A stretch of 54,801 nucleotides of DNA from Acidiferrobacteraceae bacterium (GTDB lineage: Bacteria > Pseudomonadota > Gammaproteobacteria > Arenicellales > UBA868), in the NCBI GenBank assembly GCA_002724185.1, contig PBOB01000071.1, positions 1-54,801 of the forward strand. Reading direction: 5' to 3'. Below the pieces are notes generated by a model, which saw nothing but the letters and a program-made list of their open reading frames with translations, was not told the origin of the DNA and did no database searches. Position 1 is the stretch's first letter. Every line of letters begins with the position of its first letter. Shown here one piece after another: positions 1-9,468 of this stretch. The position numbers and the translations under genes were made by a program.

Positions 1-31
1 ATGTTGGTGAACTGCACGGTACGATACCACT

Positions 32-961
32 TTAGCGCTCCGCCCGAAACGACCGACCCAAGCAGGCCGGCGCATTAAGTCGGATCTTGACGGCATCCCT
101 AGAGATTAAGACTAATACAACTATCGTTGCAATGTAAGGGAGCATTGACATGAAAGCTGCCGGAATACCAAGGCCAGCAGCTTGGGCATTTAGCTGCAAT
201 ATTGTGATTCCGCCAAAAAGAATGGCCCCTAACAGCACCCGGTTGGGCCTCCAGCTAGCGAATACGACCAGTGCTAAAGCAATCCAGCCTCTTCCGGCCG
301 ACATGTTTTCGGCCCATAGAGGCGTATACACTAGAGATAAATAGCCTCCACCGAGGCCAGCCATCAGCCCGCCAAAACCGACAGCAGCAAATCTTATAGC
401 TACAACAGGATACCCAATAGCGTGAGCGGACACATCAGAGTCTCCCACTGCGCGCAGTATCATTCCCAATCGCGATTTGTTCAAAAACCAGCTTGACCCA
501 AGCAGAATAAGCAATGACAGGTAGACTAGTGGGTCATGGCCGAACACTAGGGCTCCAATAATAGGTATGTCAGTAAGGACAGGAATATAAATGGCTCCGA
601 TCTGATCTATCGTTTCTCCAACAAAGTCGAACCCAACTAACGCAGATAGTCCTGTGCCAAATATTGTCAACGCAAGACCTGTGGCCACCTGGTTGGAAAG
701 TAGGTTTAGTGTAAGGAATGCGAAAATAAGGGCTGCAGCGAGCCCTGCTGCAGCTGCTACTATGAGGCCCAACGCCGCATTGCCTGTAATTGCGGCCGCA
801 GCAAACCCAAAGACTGCACCGATTAGCATCATACCCTCAACACCCAAGTTCAAGACTCCCGATTTTTCGCAGATCAGCTCACCTGTTGCCGCAAAAATTA
901 GCGGTGTAGCAGCAGTCATCATGGTCATAATGGAAGCGATAACTAGACTAGTTTCTATCAT
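32..961 (-). CDS. ABC transporter permease, purine nucleoside/BMP type (second permease)
   Basis: The 309-residue protein is almost entirely hydrophobic, with about eight to ten predicted membrane spans. It contains the conserved early segment GELICEKSGVLNLGVEGMM, typical of the BPD_transp_2 permeases of the YufQ/NupQ type that import nucleosides or purine bases. It is the last visible gene of the minus-strand operon, starting 10 bases after the companion permease, with which it should form the membrane channel energised by the double ATPase upstream. The neighbours guaD and xdhABC point to a purine or nucleoside substrate. No BMP-family substrate-binding lipoprotein is in the window; it may lie beyond base 1 or elsewhere. 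Family assignment is firm, the substrate is inferred. Confidence 0.9.
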   Translation of the reverse strand: MIETSLVIASIMTMMTAATPLIFAATGELICEKSGVLNLGVEGMMLIGAVFGFAAAAITGNAALGLIVAAAAGLAAALIFAFLTLNLLSNQVATGLALTIFGTGLSALVGFDFVGETIDQIGAIYIPVLTDIPIIGALVFGHDPLVYLSLLILLGSSWFLNKSRLGMILRAVGDSDVSAHAIGYPVVAIRFAAVGFGGLMAGLGGGYLSLVYTPLWAENMSAGRGWIALALVVFASWRPNRVLLGAILFGGITILQLNAQAAGLGIPAAFMSMLPYIATIVVLVLISRDAVKIRLNAPACLGRSFRAER

Positions 962-971
962 GGCAAGTGAA

Positions 972-2030
972 TTAATTTGATCGGGAAACTATTTTATATC
1001 GTGTGAAGAGATCAAAGGCTAAAAGATAGAACAATATAATGCCTTGAAATAGCCCCGTCACTGCTTTGGGTAGACCGGCAGAAATCTGCGCACCTTCTCC
1101 GCCGATGTAGGTAATGGCTATCGCGACGCCTGCCAGGAGCACACCGATAGGATGCAAGCGACCAAGAAACGCTACTATGATCGCCGTAAACCCGTAGCCC
1201 GGTGAAATATCTGGCATTAGTTGACCAATAGTACCAGTAGCTTCGACAATGCCGGCTAGTCCGGCTAATCCGCCGCCAATCAACAGTGATTGCCATACGA
1301 TACGGTGGCTTTTTACCCCCGAATGACGTGCTGCTAAGGGAGCCGACCCAAAAAGCTTGATGCGAAATCCAAATTGAGTGCGAGCTAGCACGAACCAAGC
1401 CACAAATGGGATTAACAAAGTAATTGCAGTGCCCAGATGTACTCGGTGGGGTGGAAAAAATAGAGGCATAATCGCCGCATCTGGGAACATTCTTGTTCCG
1501 GGGAAACCCCAGCCCATCGGATTTCTCCACGGTCCTTGTACCAGATGCACTAGCAGTAGCTCAGCAACGTAGACGAGCATCAGCGACACAAGTATTTCAT
1601 TAGCGTTAAATCTAGCCTTTAAATAGGCAGGAATAGCAGCCCAAAGAGCGCCGCCTAGGATGCCAGCTATTAACATTGTTGGCAGTAACATGACATGTGT
1701 ACTCTCATACCAATATACAGCGAGGCCACCACCGACAATCGCCCCCGCAATATATTGACCTTCGGCTCCAATATTCCATATGCCAGCTCTGAAGCCAAAG
1801 GAAAGCCCTACTCCAATTAGTACTAAAGGCCCAGCCTTTACTGCTACTTCGGACAATCCAGAAATAGACGTTAGAGGTTCAACGAAGTAGATGTAGAGAG
1901 CTACTAATGGGTCTTTACCCATTATGAGAAAAATAATGCCACCGGTAATTGCGGTAAGCGAAAGAGCTAGCATTGGTGACAGCCAAGTTGCCAGCAGGGA
2001 TACATGGTTTCGTGGTTCAAGTCGTAACAT
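972..2030 (-). CDS. ABC transporter permease, purine nucleoside/BMP type (first permease)
   Basis: This hydrophobic protein of 352 residues resembles YufP/NupP permeases, with the recognisable segments GPLVLIGVGLSFGFRAG and WNIGAEGQYIAGA that mark the nucleoside/BMP subgroup. It pairs with the following permease and the preceding ATPase to form one importer in the inner membrane. I chose the ATG at 2030, which overlaps the end of the ATPase gene by 14 bases and gives the usual amino end (MLRLEPRN). A GTG at 2063 in the same frame would add 11 residues and is possible; neither start has a strong Shine-Dalgarno sequence. The purine substrate is inferred from the operon. Confidence 0.88.
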   Translation of the reverse strand: MLRLEPRNHVSLLATWLSPMLALSLTAITGGIIFLIMGKDPLVALYIYFVEPLTSISGLSEVAVKAGPLVLIGVGLSFGFRAGIWNIGAEGQYIAGAIVGGGLAVYWYESTHVMLLPTMLIAGILGGALWAAIPAYLKARFNANEILVSLMLVYVAELLLVHLVQGPWRNPMGWGFPGTRMFPDAAIMPLFFPPHRVHLGTAITLLIPFVAWFVLARTQFGFRIKLFGSAPLAARHSGVKSHRIVWQSLLIGGGLAGLAGIVEATGTIGQLMPDISPGYGFTAIIVAFLGRLHPIGVLLAGVAIAITYIGGEGAQISAGLPKAVTGLFQGIILFYLLAFDLFTRYKIVSRSN

Positions 2031-3555
2031 CGTTGATAGCTGATTTTGAAGTATGGCGCACACCCATCAGGAGGCCGACTTCTTCGGGCGTTATTTGCGT
2101 GTTAGGTACAGAGCTCGATAGTGTTCCTTGAGAGATAACTGCGATGCGGTCAGCAAGCAAAAATATTTCATCTAAGTCTTGTGAAATTACCAGGACTCCC
2201 GCCCCAGCGTTTACAAGGCGTTGAATTTCACTGTGAATAGAAGCTGCAGCGCCAGCATCAACACCCCAAGTAGGTTGTGCTGCTATCAATAGTTTAGGTT
2301 CCTGCAGCATTTCCCGGCCGACGATAAACTTTTGTAGATTGCCGCCAGAAAGACTGCTTGCGAGTGATCTAATTCCAGTGGTTCTGACGTCAAACTCTCG
2401 AACAACTTTTTTGGCATAAGCGTTAACACGATGCCAATTAATTAGTCCGCCATATGAAAATCTCATTCTTGTAGCGCTCGTTAATAGGCTATTTTCGACA
2501 AGAGTCATATCAGCCACGGCCGCTTGGCCGATTCGTTCTTCTGGAACAAATACTACTCCGAGATCACGTCGGGCAGAGGGCCCCAATGCATTGACATTAT
2601 TGCCTAAAATCTCGATTGTTCCCGATTGTGGTGAACCAGTTTCTCCTGAAAGGGCGCCCATAAGCTCAATCTGCCCATTGCCAGCTATACCAGCAATGCC
2701 AAGGACCTCTCCACCGTGTACTTCGAGATGGATGTTTGTGAGATTTACTCCATGCGGTTGGTAGGAGCGTACCGTTAGGTCAGATACACGAAGGCTTGTA
2801 ATGTCCCGGATAGGCGCAACTCTTTTTGCTACTGGATCAATTTTCTTGCCAATCATCTTTTCAGCTAAAGATCGTGCGGTTTCTTTTGATGGAACGCAGT
2901 CATCCACCCATTGGCCGTTACGAATAATGGTTGCCTTGTCGCAGAGCGTTCTCACCTCCTCAAGTTTATGACTAATGTAGAGAATAGCTCGGTTTTCTAT
3001 CGCTAGTTTCCGCAATGTTTCAAAAAGCGTTTCGGTTTCTTGCGGAGTTAAAACAGAAGTTGGTTCGTCTAATATTAGGAGTTTCGGATCTTGAAGGAGG
3101 CACCGAACAATTTCGATCCTTTGCCGTTCACCCATCGACAACTCATGGACGTGTCGATCAGGATCTAATCCGAGGCCATAAGCTTCGGCAGTTTGGGTTA
3201 CCCTAGCTCGTAGAGTTTCAGGGCTCTCTTTTGGCAGGGCGAGGGCTATGTTTTCTAATGTAGTTAAAGCTTCGAATAGAGAAAAATGTTGAAAAACCAT
3301 ACCGATGCCAAGTTCGCGCGCTTGGTTAGGGCCTGCGATTTGTACAGGCTCTCCATTCCACCTGATGCTTCCAGCATCGGGACGCAAAACACCATAAATA
3401 ATCTTTACCAACGTGCTTTTACCGGCGCCGTTCTCGCCAAGGAGCGCATGAATCTCGCCTGGTTCAACGTTGAGATTAATCGAATCATTGGCGACACACC
3501 CCGGAAAAAATTTACTAATGCCATCAAGTGTGAGAAGCGAAATACCAGTAGACAC
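2017..3555 (-). CDS. ABC transporter ATP-binding protein with two ATPase domains (nucleoside/purine type)
   Basis: The 512-residue protein has two fused ABC ATPase domains, as in RbsA and the nucleoside importer NupO. The first has a full Walker A (GENGAGKST, about 40-48), Q-loop (VFQHFSLF), signature LSMGE (139-143) and Walker B with LLILDEPTS (about 159-167). The second, from about residue 260, has a degenerate P-loop (GIAGNGQIEL) without the GKS/T, a good signature LSGGN and an altered Walker B (LLIAAQPTWG). Such asymmetry is normal in this subfamily. The start codon is GTG. The gene lies 37 bases after guaD and overlaps the first permease, so all three transporter genes are likely cotranscribed with the xanthine dehydrogenase genes. 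Confidence 0.93.
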   Translation of the reverse strand: MSTGISLLTLDGISKFFPGCVANDSINLNVEPGEIHALLGENGAGKSTLVKIIYGVLRPDAGSIRWNGEPVQIAGPNQARELGIGMVFQHFSLFEALTTLENIALALPKESPETLRARVTQTAEAYGLGLDPDRHVHELSMGERQRIEIVRCLLQDPKLLILDEPTSVLTPQETETLFETLRKLAIENRAILYISHKLEEVRTLCDKATIIRNGQWVDDCVPSKETARSLAEKMIGKKIDPVAKRVAPIRDITSLRVSDLTVRSYQPHGVNLTNIHLEVHGGEVLGIAGIAGNGQIELMGALSGETGSPQSGTIEILGNNVNALGPSARRDLGVVFVPEERIGQAAVADMTLVENSLLTSATRMRFSYGGLINWHRVNAYAKKVVREFDVRTTGIRSLASSLSGGNLQKFIVGREMLQEPKLLIAAQPTWGVDAGAAASIHSEIQRLVNAGAGVLVISQDLDEIFLLADRIAVISQGTLSSSVPNTQITPEEVGLLMGVRHTSKSAINDVTT

Positions 3556-3592
3556 GTGCGACTATGACCTCAAATATTGAATGTGTGTTGAG

Positions 3593-4069
3593 CTAATAAA
3601 GAATTTTGTCTTCTTTTCTTTTCCACTCTTCCATGGCGAGCTTAGCATTTTCGCTTTCACATCGAATCATTGGGATATGGCGTTCTGAGGTCGCGCGACT
3701 AACCTCTTTATATATTTCTGCGTCGTCGAATCCGATTTGCGCAGCATCCTCTCGTGAATTCGAGTAATAGATTGAGTCTAGTCTAGCCCACCATATTGCA
3801 CCAAGGCACATCGGGCATGGTTCGCAGCTCGTGTATATAACAGCCCCCTTCAGGGAAAAATTCTGAAGATGATCACAGGCGTTTCTAATAGCAACAATCT
3901 CAGCGTGGGCGCTTGGATCGAAGCGCGATGTAACCTGATTCCATCCTTGCCCAATAACTTTATCATTCCATACAATGATTGCTCCAAATGGACCTCCCTC
4001 GCCGTCGGCCATCTTTTCCCGCGACATCTGAGCCGCGATATTCATAAAATGTATATGTTTCGGATCCAA
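3593..4069 (-). CDS. guaD: Guanine deaminase (CDA-fold, GuaD type)
   Basis: This cytidine-deaminase-fold zinc enzyme would hydrolyse guanine to xanthine and ammonia. At 158 residues it matches the Bacillus GuaD length. Zinc and catalytic residues are visible as HAE (55-57) and PCPMC (84-88). The GGPFGA segment near residue 25 and the C-terminal FDDAEIYKEVSR segment distinguish GuaD from tRNA adenosine deaminase TadA. The start is TTG at 4069, giving the family-typical amino end; an ATG eight codons later would be short. It sits 13 bases after xdhC and directly before the transporter, so imported guanine would be channelled to xanthine dehydrogenase. Confidence 0.92.
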   Translation of the reverse strand: MDPKHIHFMNIAAQMSREKMADGEGGPFGAIIVWNDKVIGQGWNQVTSRFDPSAHAEIVAIRNACDHLQNFSLKGAVIYTSCEPCPMCLGAIWWARLDSIYYSNSREDAAQIGFDDAEIYKEVSRATSERHIPMIRCESENAKLAMEEWKRKEDKILY

Positions 4070-4082
4070 GAGTTATTCCGTT

Positions 4083-5111
4083 CTATTTAGTAGCTGAGTC
4101 CCATATTTCTATCGCATCGCGATTTCTGCTGCCTGCCCTCTTACCAAATTTGACTAATATTTCTGACAAAGCCGATAAAGCGATAATGCCGGGTTCTTTT
4201 CCTACTGGCCCGCATAAGCCTATCGGACTAGTTAACTGATTGAGCGTTAATGGCGTTATGCCATTTTCTCGCAGTCTTCGGCGAAAACGTGCAGCCTTGC
4301 TCTGACTGCCTATCAAGCCAACATATCTCAATTGGCTCTTCTGAAGGATAGCGTGACATAAATCATAATCCAGTTCATGACTATGAGTCATGATTAATGC
4401 GCCAGCAGCTGACGGAATATGGTCTACGAATGCTACAGTATTTATAGTATGTACAACATCTATATTGTGGGATTGTGGTATGAGATCAAGCATTTCCATT
4501 CTTGAGTCTATTACCGTAACGCGTAATGGTAATTGTGATGCAATAACGCATATAGCGCGACCGACATGACCACCCCCAAAAATGAATAATTCTGGGCGAC
4601 TATCACAAATTCTCTGTAGGTGCATCCCGTTAGTCGGAGTAACGCTGGAACTGCTAACAACGACGCATGGTTCAATGTCCGGATCAGCAACCGAGAACAG
4701 CACGGCTGCATCTGAGTATCGATATATTGCGTTTTTTGCTTGCGTTATCCAGCCCAAAGCTTCTCCGTCTAGTTTTTCAAAGGTTAGACTGATGGCTCCA
4801 CCACAGCACTGCTTAGCATCAGGTCCAAGTAGGCAGTTCAAGGATGATCTGCGCTCCCCACTAACACTCTTGAGCATTTCTAATGCTGCATTCTCCGAAA
4901 TTTTTTCGAGCTGACCTCCTCCAAGAGTACCTAGGATTTTTTTCTCATTCACAAGCATCCATGTGCCAGTATTTCTTGGTGTAGAACCAACGTTACTAGT
5001 AATCATGACCAAGATCGTAATTTGTCCGGCTTCTATATTTTGAATCGCTGCCATTATCCAGTCAGCCGGTCCAACGGCATTATGGGATTCCAGCTTATTT
5101 GTAGCACCCAT
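4083..5111 (-). CDS. xdhC: Xanthine dehydrogenase accessory protein XdhC
   Basis: XdhC-family chaperones bind molybdenum cofactor, promote its sulfuration and insert it into xanthine dehydrogenase. The 342-residue protein shows the CoxI-type amino-terminal domain (VGSTPRNTG, then LGGGQLE), the cysteine pair in KQCCGGA, and a C-terminal Rossmann-like domain starting LFIFGGGHVGRAI. It ends with the GYIG-like segment YVGLIGSQSKAARFRRRL and the cap GPVGKEPGIIALS. I start it at the ATG at 5111, one base after the xdhB stop codon, a typical translational-coupling arrangement. An in-frame ATG at 5135 inside xdhB would add eight residues and cannot be excluded. Confidence 0.93.
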   Translation of the reverse strand: MGATNKLESHNAVGPADWIMAAIQNIEAGQITILVMITSNVGSTPRNTGTWMLVNEKKILGTLGGGQLEKISENAALEMLKSVSGERRSSLNCLLGPDAKQCCGGAISLTFEKLDGEALGWITQAKNAIYRYSDAAVLFSVADPDIEPCVVVSSSSVTPTNGMHLQRICDSRPELFIFGGGHVGRAICVIASQLPLRVTVIDSRMEMLDLIPQSHNIDVVHTINTVAFVDHIPSAAGALIMTHSHELDYDLCHAILQKSQLRYVGLIGSQSKAARFRRRLRENGITPLTLNQLTSPIGLCGPVGKEPGIIALSALSEILVKFGKRAGSRNRDAIEIWDSATK

Positions 5112-5112
5112 A

Positions 5113-7425
5113 CTAATTTTCCAGACGTAATTCATTTACAGCATGTAGAATGGTTTCAGGTGTCGCCGGAGCTGCAAGATTTGGCAAGCGCTGATAATTA
5201 CCGACGCTAGCAACAGCATCTGCGATGGCTTGATGGACTGATAATGCTAACATCAGAGGGGGCTCTCCAACAGCTTTAGATCGATAAATGGTGCTCTCTA
5301 GATTTTCACCGCTGTTGAATATGCGAATTTCGAAATGATCTGGTCTATCTGTACTAGTCGGAATCTTATAGGTGGATGGTGCGTGGGTCTTTAATTGGCC
5401 AGCATCATTCCACCACAGTTCTTCTGTCGTTAGCCAACCCATGCCCTGAATAAATCCCCCTTCAATTTGGCCGATATCAATGGCTGGATTAAGCGATCTT
5501 CCAACGTCATGAAGAATATCTACTGCAACAACTCGATTTTCACCGGTCAGCAAGTCGATGCTAACTTCAGATACGGCTGCGCCATACGCAAAGTAGTAAA
5601 AGGGCCGACCAGTAGCACTAAGAGGATCCCAATGAATTTTTGGTGTTCTATAAAAACCAGTGGCAGATAGTTGAACCCGATGCAGGTAAGCTTTAGATAC
5701 AAGTTCTGCAAAAGATATGATTTGCTCGCCGATAGTAACTCTACCCATGCTAAAATTAATCTCAGATTCGGACACCCCATAGTAACTAGATGCAAATGCT
5801 GTTAGCCGTCGACGAATAGTAGAGGCAGCATTTTTTGCAGCCATACCATTTAGATCAGTACCAGCCGAGGCTGCTGTTGCTGATGTGTTTGGTACCTTTC
5901 CAGTGTGAGTTGCAGTAATCTCAATCTGATCGATGCCAACTTGCAATTCTTCCGATACTACTTGAGCCACCTTAATAAAAAGGCCCTGGCCCATTTCAGT
6001 CCCTCCATGATTTAGTTGAATGCTTCCATCTTTATATACGTGTAGCAGTGCACCAGCTTGATTAAATGAGGTGTTAGTAAATGAAATACCAAATTTGACC
6101 GGCGTAAGCGCTAGACCTCTTTTAATTGAATTATTTGCATCGTTGTGTAGCTGAATTTCCCTACGACGTTCTCGGTAGTGACTTGTTACTTCTAACTCTT
6201 CAACGAGTTTATCCAGGACAAAGTCTTCAACACGCATGTTATATGGGGTTAAATTACGTCCATTTTTGTTGTAGAAATTGATCTTACGGATATCCAAAGG
6301 ATCCTTTTTTAATTTATATGCTATAGCCTGAATCATCTGTTCTGCTACTAGCATTCCCTGTGGCCCACCAAACCCTCTAAAAGCAGTATTAGATACTGTG
6401 TTGGTGCGGCAACGGTCGGAACGGATTCGTACAGTCGGATAGTAATAGGCATTGTCGGAGTGAAACATAGCTCGGTCACTCACTGGATCGGAAAGATCTC
6501 TTGAAAAACCACATCGGGCAGCTAAATGAATATCGACGGCAAGTATTTGTCCATGATTATCAAAACCAACGTCCCAACTGCTCTTGAATTCATGGCGTTT
6601 TCCAGTCATTAACATGTCATCGTCGCGATCAAGTCGGCACTTTACCGGTCGGCGAGTCTTGACAGCGGCAAGCGCTGCTAGGGCTGCCCACTGTGCAGCT
6701 TGCGTTTCTTTTCCTCCGAATCCGCCACCCATTCTCCTTACTTCTACTGTAACTGCTCTATCTGGCCATCCTAGTATGCGCGCAATTGCATGCTGAACTT
6801 CGGTCGGGTGTTGTGTAGAGCAGTAAATGTGCACCCCATCCTCATTGGGAACCGCGAGAGAAATCTGACCCTCTAAGTAGAAGTGATCTTGTCCGCCAGT
6901 TACGGTGATGCCGTTAGCACGATTTGCAGATATTTCTAACTGCTCTTTCCAAGCACCACGAGCCATCTGTTTTTGTTTGCTTACAAAACTCGCTTTTGCA
7001 AATGCTTCCTCAATAGTCAAGATTGGTTTATAAGATTCGATATTGATCTTTGCAGCTCTTACTGCTTGATGAGCCTCCTGATAGGTCTCAGCGACCGCAG
7101 CAAAAATTGGTTGGTGGGAAAATTGTACTTCTTCCGAAGCTAAAAGAGGGTCATCTCCACATCCAGTTGGGCTTATGTCGTTAAGTCCGGGAATATCAGA
7201 AGCTGTTAACACCAGTACAGTGCCAGGCGCATTTTGAACACCATTAAGATCTAAATTTAAAATCGCACCGCAAGTTATATCGGTTGAGCCAGGCGAGAGA
7301 TGAAGAGTGCCTACTGGTTCAGGAATGTCGTCAACATAAAGCGCTTCGCCTGTCGCATGTTTGAGCGCACTATCATGCTGAATAGCCTGTCCAATGGAGC
7401 TAGTTATATTGGTCTGTTTGCCCAT
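5113..7425 (-). CDS. xdhB: Xanthine dehydrogenase molybdopterin-binding subunit
   Basis: This 770-residue large subunit carries the molybdenum cofactor and oxidises hypoxanthine and xanthine to urate. Visible family marks are the amino-terminal hammerhead segment (TGEALYVDDIPEP), the glycine-rich cofactor loop RMGGGFGGKE (231-240), the active-site arginine segment FRGFGGPQGM, the GGTEMGQGL loop, and the catalytic glutamate in VGEPPLMLA (Glu about 721). It separates from xdhA by three bases and is followed immediately by xdhC. All key residues seem present, so the enzyme should be active. The substrate is supported by guaD on one side and uraH on the other. Confidence 0.96.
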   Translation of the reverse strand: MGKQTNITSSIGQAIQHDSALKHATGEALYVDDIPEPVGTLHLSPGSTDITCGAILNLDLNGVQNAPGTVLVLTASDIPGLNDISPTGCGDDPLLASEEVQFSHQPIFAAVAETYQEAHQAVRAAKINIESYKPILTIEEAFAKASFVSKQKQMARGAWKEQLEISANRANGITVTGGQDHFYLEGQISLAVPNEDGVHIYCSTQHPTEVQHAIARILGWPDRAVTVEVRRMGGGFGGKETQAAQWAALAALAAVKTRRPVKCRLDRDDDMLMTGKRHEFKSSWDVGFDNHGQILAVDIHLAARCGFSRDLSDPVSDRAMFHSDNAYYYPTVRIRSDRCRTNTVSNTAFRGFGGPQGMLVAEQMIQAIAYKLKKDPLDIRKINFYNKNGRNLTPYNMRVEDFVLDKLVEELEVTSHYRERRREIQLHNDANNSIKRGLALTPVKFGISFTNTSFNQAGALLHVYKDGSIQLNHGGTEMGQGLFIKVAQVVSEELQVGIDQIEITATHTGKVPNTSATAASAGTDLNGMAAKNAASTIRRRLTAFASSYYGVSESEINFSMGRVTIGEQIISFAELVSKAYLHRVQLSATGFYRTPKIHWDPLSATGRPFYYFAYGAAVSEVSIDLLTGENRVVAVDILHDVGRSLNPAIDIGQIEGGFIQGMGWLTTEELWWNDAGQLKTHAPSTYKIPTSTDRPDHFEIRIFNSGENLESTIYRSKAVGEPPLMLALSVHQAIADAVASVGNYQRLPNLAAPATPETILHAVNELRLEN

Positions 7426-7428
7426 TGC

Positions 7429-8934
7429 TCATTGATGAATTGCTGGTGTTGTCCATACTGTATCTTTATGGAGGATTGATTGATCTTTATCATTTATCGA
7501 TAAAATGAACTTTTCCAAGAGGTTTTGGGCGACATAATTTCTGTATTCTGCGCTAGCTCGCATGTCTGTGATTGGCTCAAAGTCTCTAGCTAATGCCCTT
7601 TTGGCGTGTACGAGCACATCAGAAGCAACTGACTGCTGCAAGAGTACAGCTTCGCATGCTGATGCCCGTTTTGGCGTACCAGCCATACCACCGAAACAGA
7701 TTCTGACATCTTGGAATTTGTTGTTTTCTACAGTGGCAGAAAAAGCTCCCATTAATGAACTGATATCTTGATCGAATCGCTTGGAGATTTTCCAGCAGCG
7801 AAAATGCAGATTGCGATTTATAGGAATTCTAATAAGGCGAACAAACTCACCCGGCGAAAGATCTTGCTTTCCATAACCAATAAAAAAATTCTCTAGAGGA
7901 ATTTGTCGAATGCCATCAGCACCCGCTATCTCTAATTTTGCTCCCAGCGCTATGAGTGCAGGGGGCAAGTCGCCAATTGGTGATCCATTAGCTATGTTTC
8001 CACCCACTGTACCCTGGCTACGGACTTGGCGAGCACCGAAACGCCGCATTAGATGTTCGAGGTCAGGAGTAAGGCTGCCCAACAGTAGTTGCGTGTCTTG
8101 CAAGGAGACTCCTGCGCCAATCTCCAAGGTGTCCTCAGTTTGAGAGACATTTCGCATTTCAGAGACTTGTCCCAGATAAATAATATTTGTCAGGCGTTTC
8201 CCTAATTTTGTTATCCAGAGCCCAACATCAGTTGCACCACCAAGTAGTGTGGCATCAGGGTGCTTGAGTAATGCGTCGTGTAAGGTATCTAATGAATTAG
8301 GCGCCACAAATATTGCTTTATTGCCAACACACCGAAGTGGTCGGGGATCATTCATCCATTCATGAATTGTTTTTTTTGCTGTTTGAGCTTGAGTCTGCCA
8401 AGCGGAAGATAAGGGCTTTTTAGAGATTTCTTGAGCTGCGTTAATAATTGGCCCATATCCAGTGCAGCGACACAGGTTTCCAGATAGATAATCATCAATT
8501 TGCGCTTTACTTGCTCCTACTTTTGTTTGCGATTTGTCGCCCAGGTCACATTGAAGTGCAGCTATAGACATTACGAACCCTGGTGTACAGTAGCCACATT
8601 GAGATGCATGCTGTTCGGCCATAAGGGCTTGTGCAGGATGAACATTATCCTGAGCTAAAGTTTCCACGGTATGCACTTGTTTATTATCAACCATGCCAAG
8701 TAGTGTGATGCATGCGTTAATTGGTTGGTAACGAATATTCCCCTGATGAATTTCACCGATTAGGACTGTGCATGCGCCACAATCTCCCTCAGCACATCCC
8801 TCCTTGGTTCCCGTAAGGCGGGCTGTTAAGCGTAGATATTCTAAGAGCGTAATATTAGGATTATTAATTCCTATTTTGATTTCTTGCTGGCCAAGAAGAA
8901 AACGAACTTGCTCTCGGTAATTGGGGATTGGCAT
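7429..8934 (-). CDS. xdhA: Xanthine dehydrogenase small subunit (2Fe-2S and FAD domains)
   Basis: The 501-residue subunit passes electrons from the molybdenum site to FAD and NAD. Eight cluster cysteines are visible: the plant-type ferredoxin set at 47, 52, 55 and 75, and the second set at 113, 116, 155 and 157 (CGYCTPG and LCRCTGYGP). The FAD domain follows from about residue 195, with LLGGATDVG and GTVGGNIANGSPIGD. A CO-dehydrogenase flavoprotein C-terminal domain ends the chain. The ATG start lies 20 bases after the uraH stop. This is the usual bacterial two-polypeptide XDH, with no sign of truncation. Confidence 0.95.
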   Translation of the reverse strand: MPIPNYREQVRFLLGQQEIKIGINNPNITLLEYLRLTARLTGTKEGCAEGDCGACTVLIGEIHQGNIRYQPINACITLLGMVDNKQVHTVETLAQDNVHPAQALMAEQHASQCGYCTPGFVMSIAALQCDLGDKSQTKVGASKAQIDDYLSGNLCRCTGYGPIINAAQEISKKPLSSAWQTQAQTAKKTIHEWMNDPRPLRCVGNKAIFVAPNSLDTLHDALLKHPDATLLGGATDVGLWITKLGKRLTNIIYLGQVSEMRNVSQTEDTLEIGAGVSLQDTQLLLGSLTPDLEHLMRRFGARQVRSQGTVGGNIANGSPIGDLPPALIALGAKLEIAGADGIRQIPLENFFIGYGKQDLSPGEFVRLIRIPINRNLHFRCWKISKRFDQDISSLMGAFSATVENNKFQDVRICFGGMAGTPKRASACEAVLLQQSVASDVLVHAKRALARDFEPITDMRASAEYRNYVAQNLLEKFILSINDKDQSILHKDTVWTTPAIHQ

Positions 8935-8954
8935 ATCAGGGAGATTCAGCGTGA

Positions 8955-9302
8955 TCAGCTACCGCGATATGTACTATATCCGTAGGGAGAAACGAGGAGC
9001 GGTATATGATATGGCAGGTCATCTGAAATGCCAAAGCGCAGGACTACCTGATTGAGGAAAGGCGGATTTGGAAGATCAAGCCCCTCTGACTGGAAGTAGT
9101 CTCCTACCATGAAGATAAGCTCATAGGTGCCGACTGCGAAGCCCTCACCCTTAAGAATCGGTTCATCAGTGCGACCGTTCAGATTGGTGTGACCAGAAGC
9201 AATTTCTTGCCGCTGGGGTTCTACTTTAAGCAAAGTCCACGCCATCCCATCGGCGGGTTGACCTTTAGCAGTGTCCAGGACGTGAGTTGTTAATTGACCC
9301 AA
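8955..9302 (-). CDS. uraH: 5-hydroxyisourate hydrolase (transthyretin-like)
   Basis: This enzyme hydrolyses 5-hydroxyisourate, the unstable product of urate oxidation, to OHCU. The conserved amino-terminal segment GQLTTHVLDTAKGQPA and the C-terminal signature PYGYSTYRGS are both present, as is the TNLNGRTDEP loop. I start the gene at TTG 9302, giving 115 residues, the normal length for soluble bacterial family members. The reading frame stays open upstream to an ATG at 9416, which would add 38 residues with no family match. A very strong Shine-Dalgarno (GGGGGAGG) lies six to seven bases before the TTG, which decides the start. It is the first gene of the minus-strand operon. Confidence 0.9.
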   Translation of the reverse strand: MGQLTTHVLDTAKGQPADGMAWTLLKVEPQRQEIASGHTNLNGRTDEPILKGEGFAVGTYELIFMVGDYFQSEGLDLPNPPFLNQVVLRFGISDDLPYHIPLLVSPYGYSTYRGS

Positions 9303-9468
9303 AGGATAACCTCCCCCAATAATTGCCGATATGTCAGAGTAGAAAATAGCATCATACCGCCACACTAGCGCTATTATTAGTGCTTTCGAAGCGCCGAGGT
9401 GCAAAATTGGTAACATTTTACGCTAGGTCATAGTGTTTCGTATAACTGCTAGATGCGAGAAATACCAC

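Noticed and set aside
3593-4069. tRNA adenosine deaminase TadA
   Set aside because: The FDDAEIYKE segment and purine-operon context fit guanine deaminase instead.
9363-9382. CACTA/TAGTG inverted repeat in the uraH-puuE divergent region as an operator
   Set aside because: The arms are only five bases and inner positions do not pair well; too weak to list as a site.
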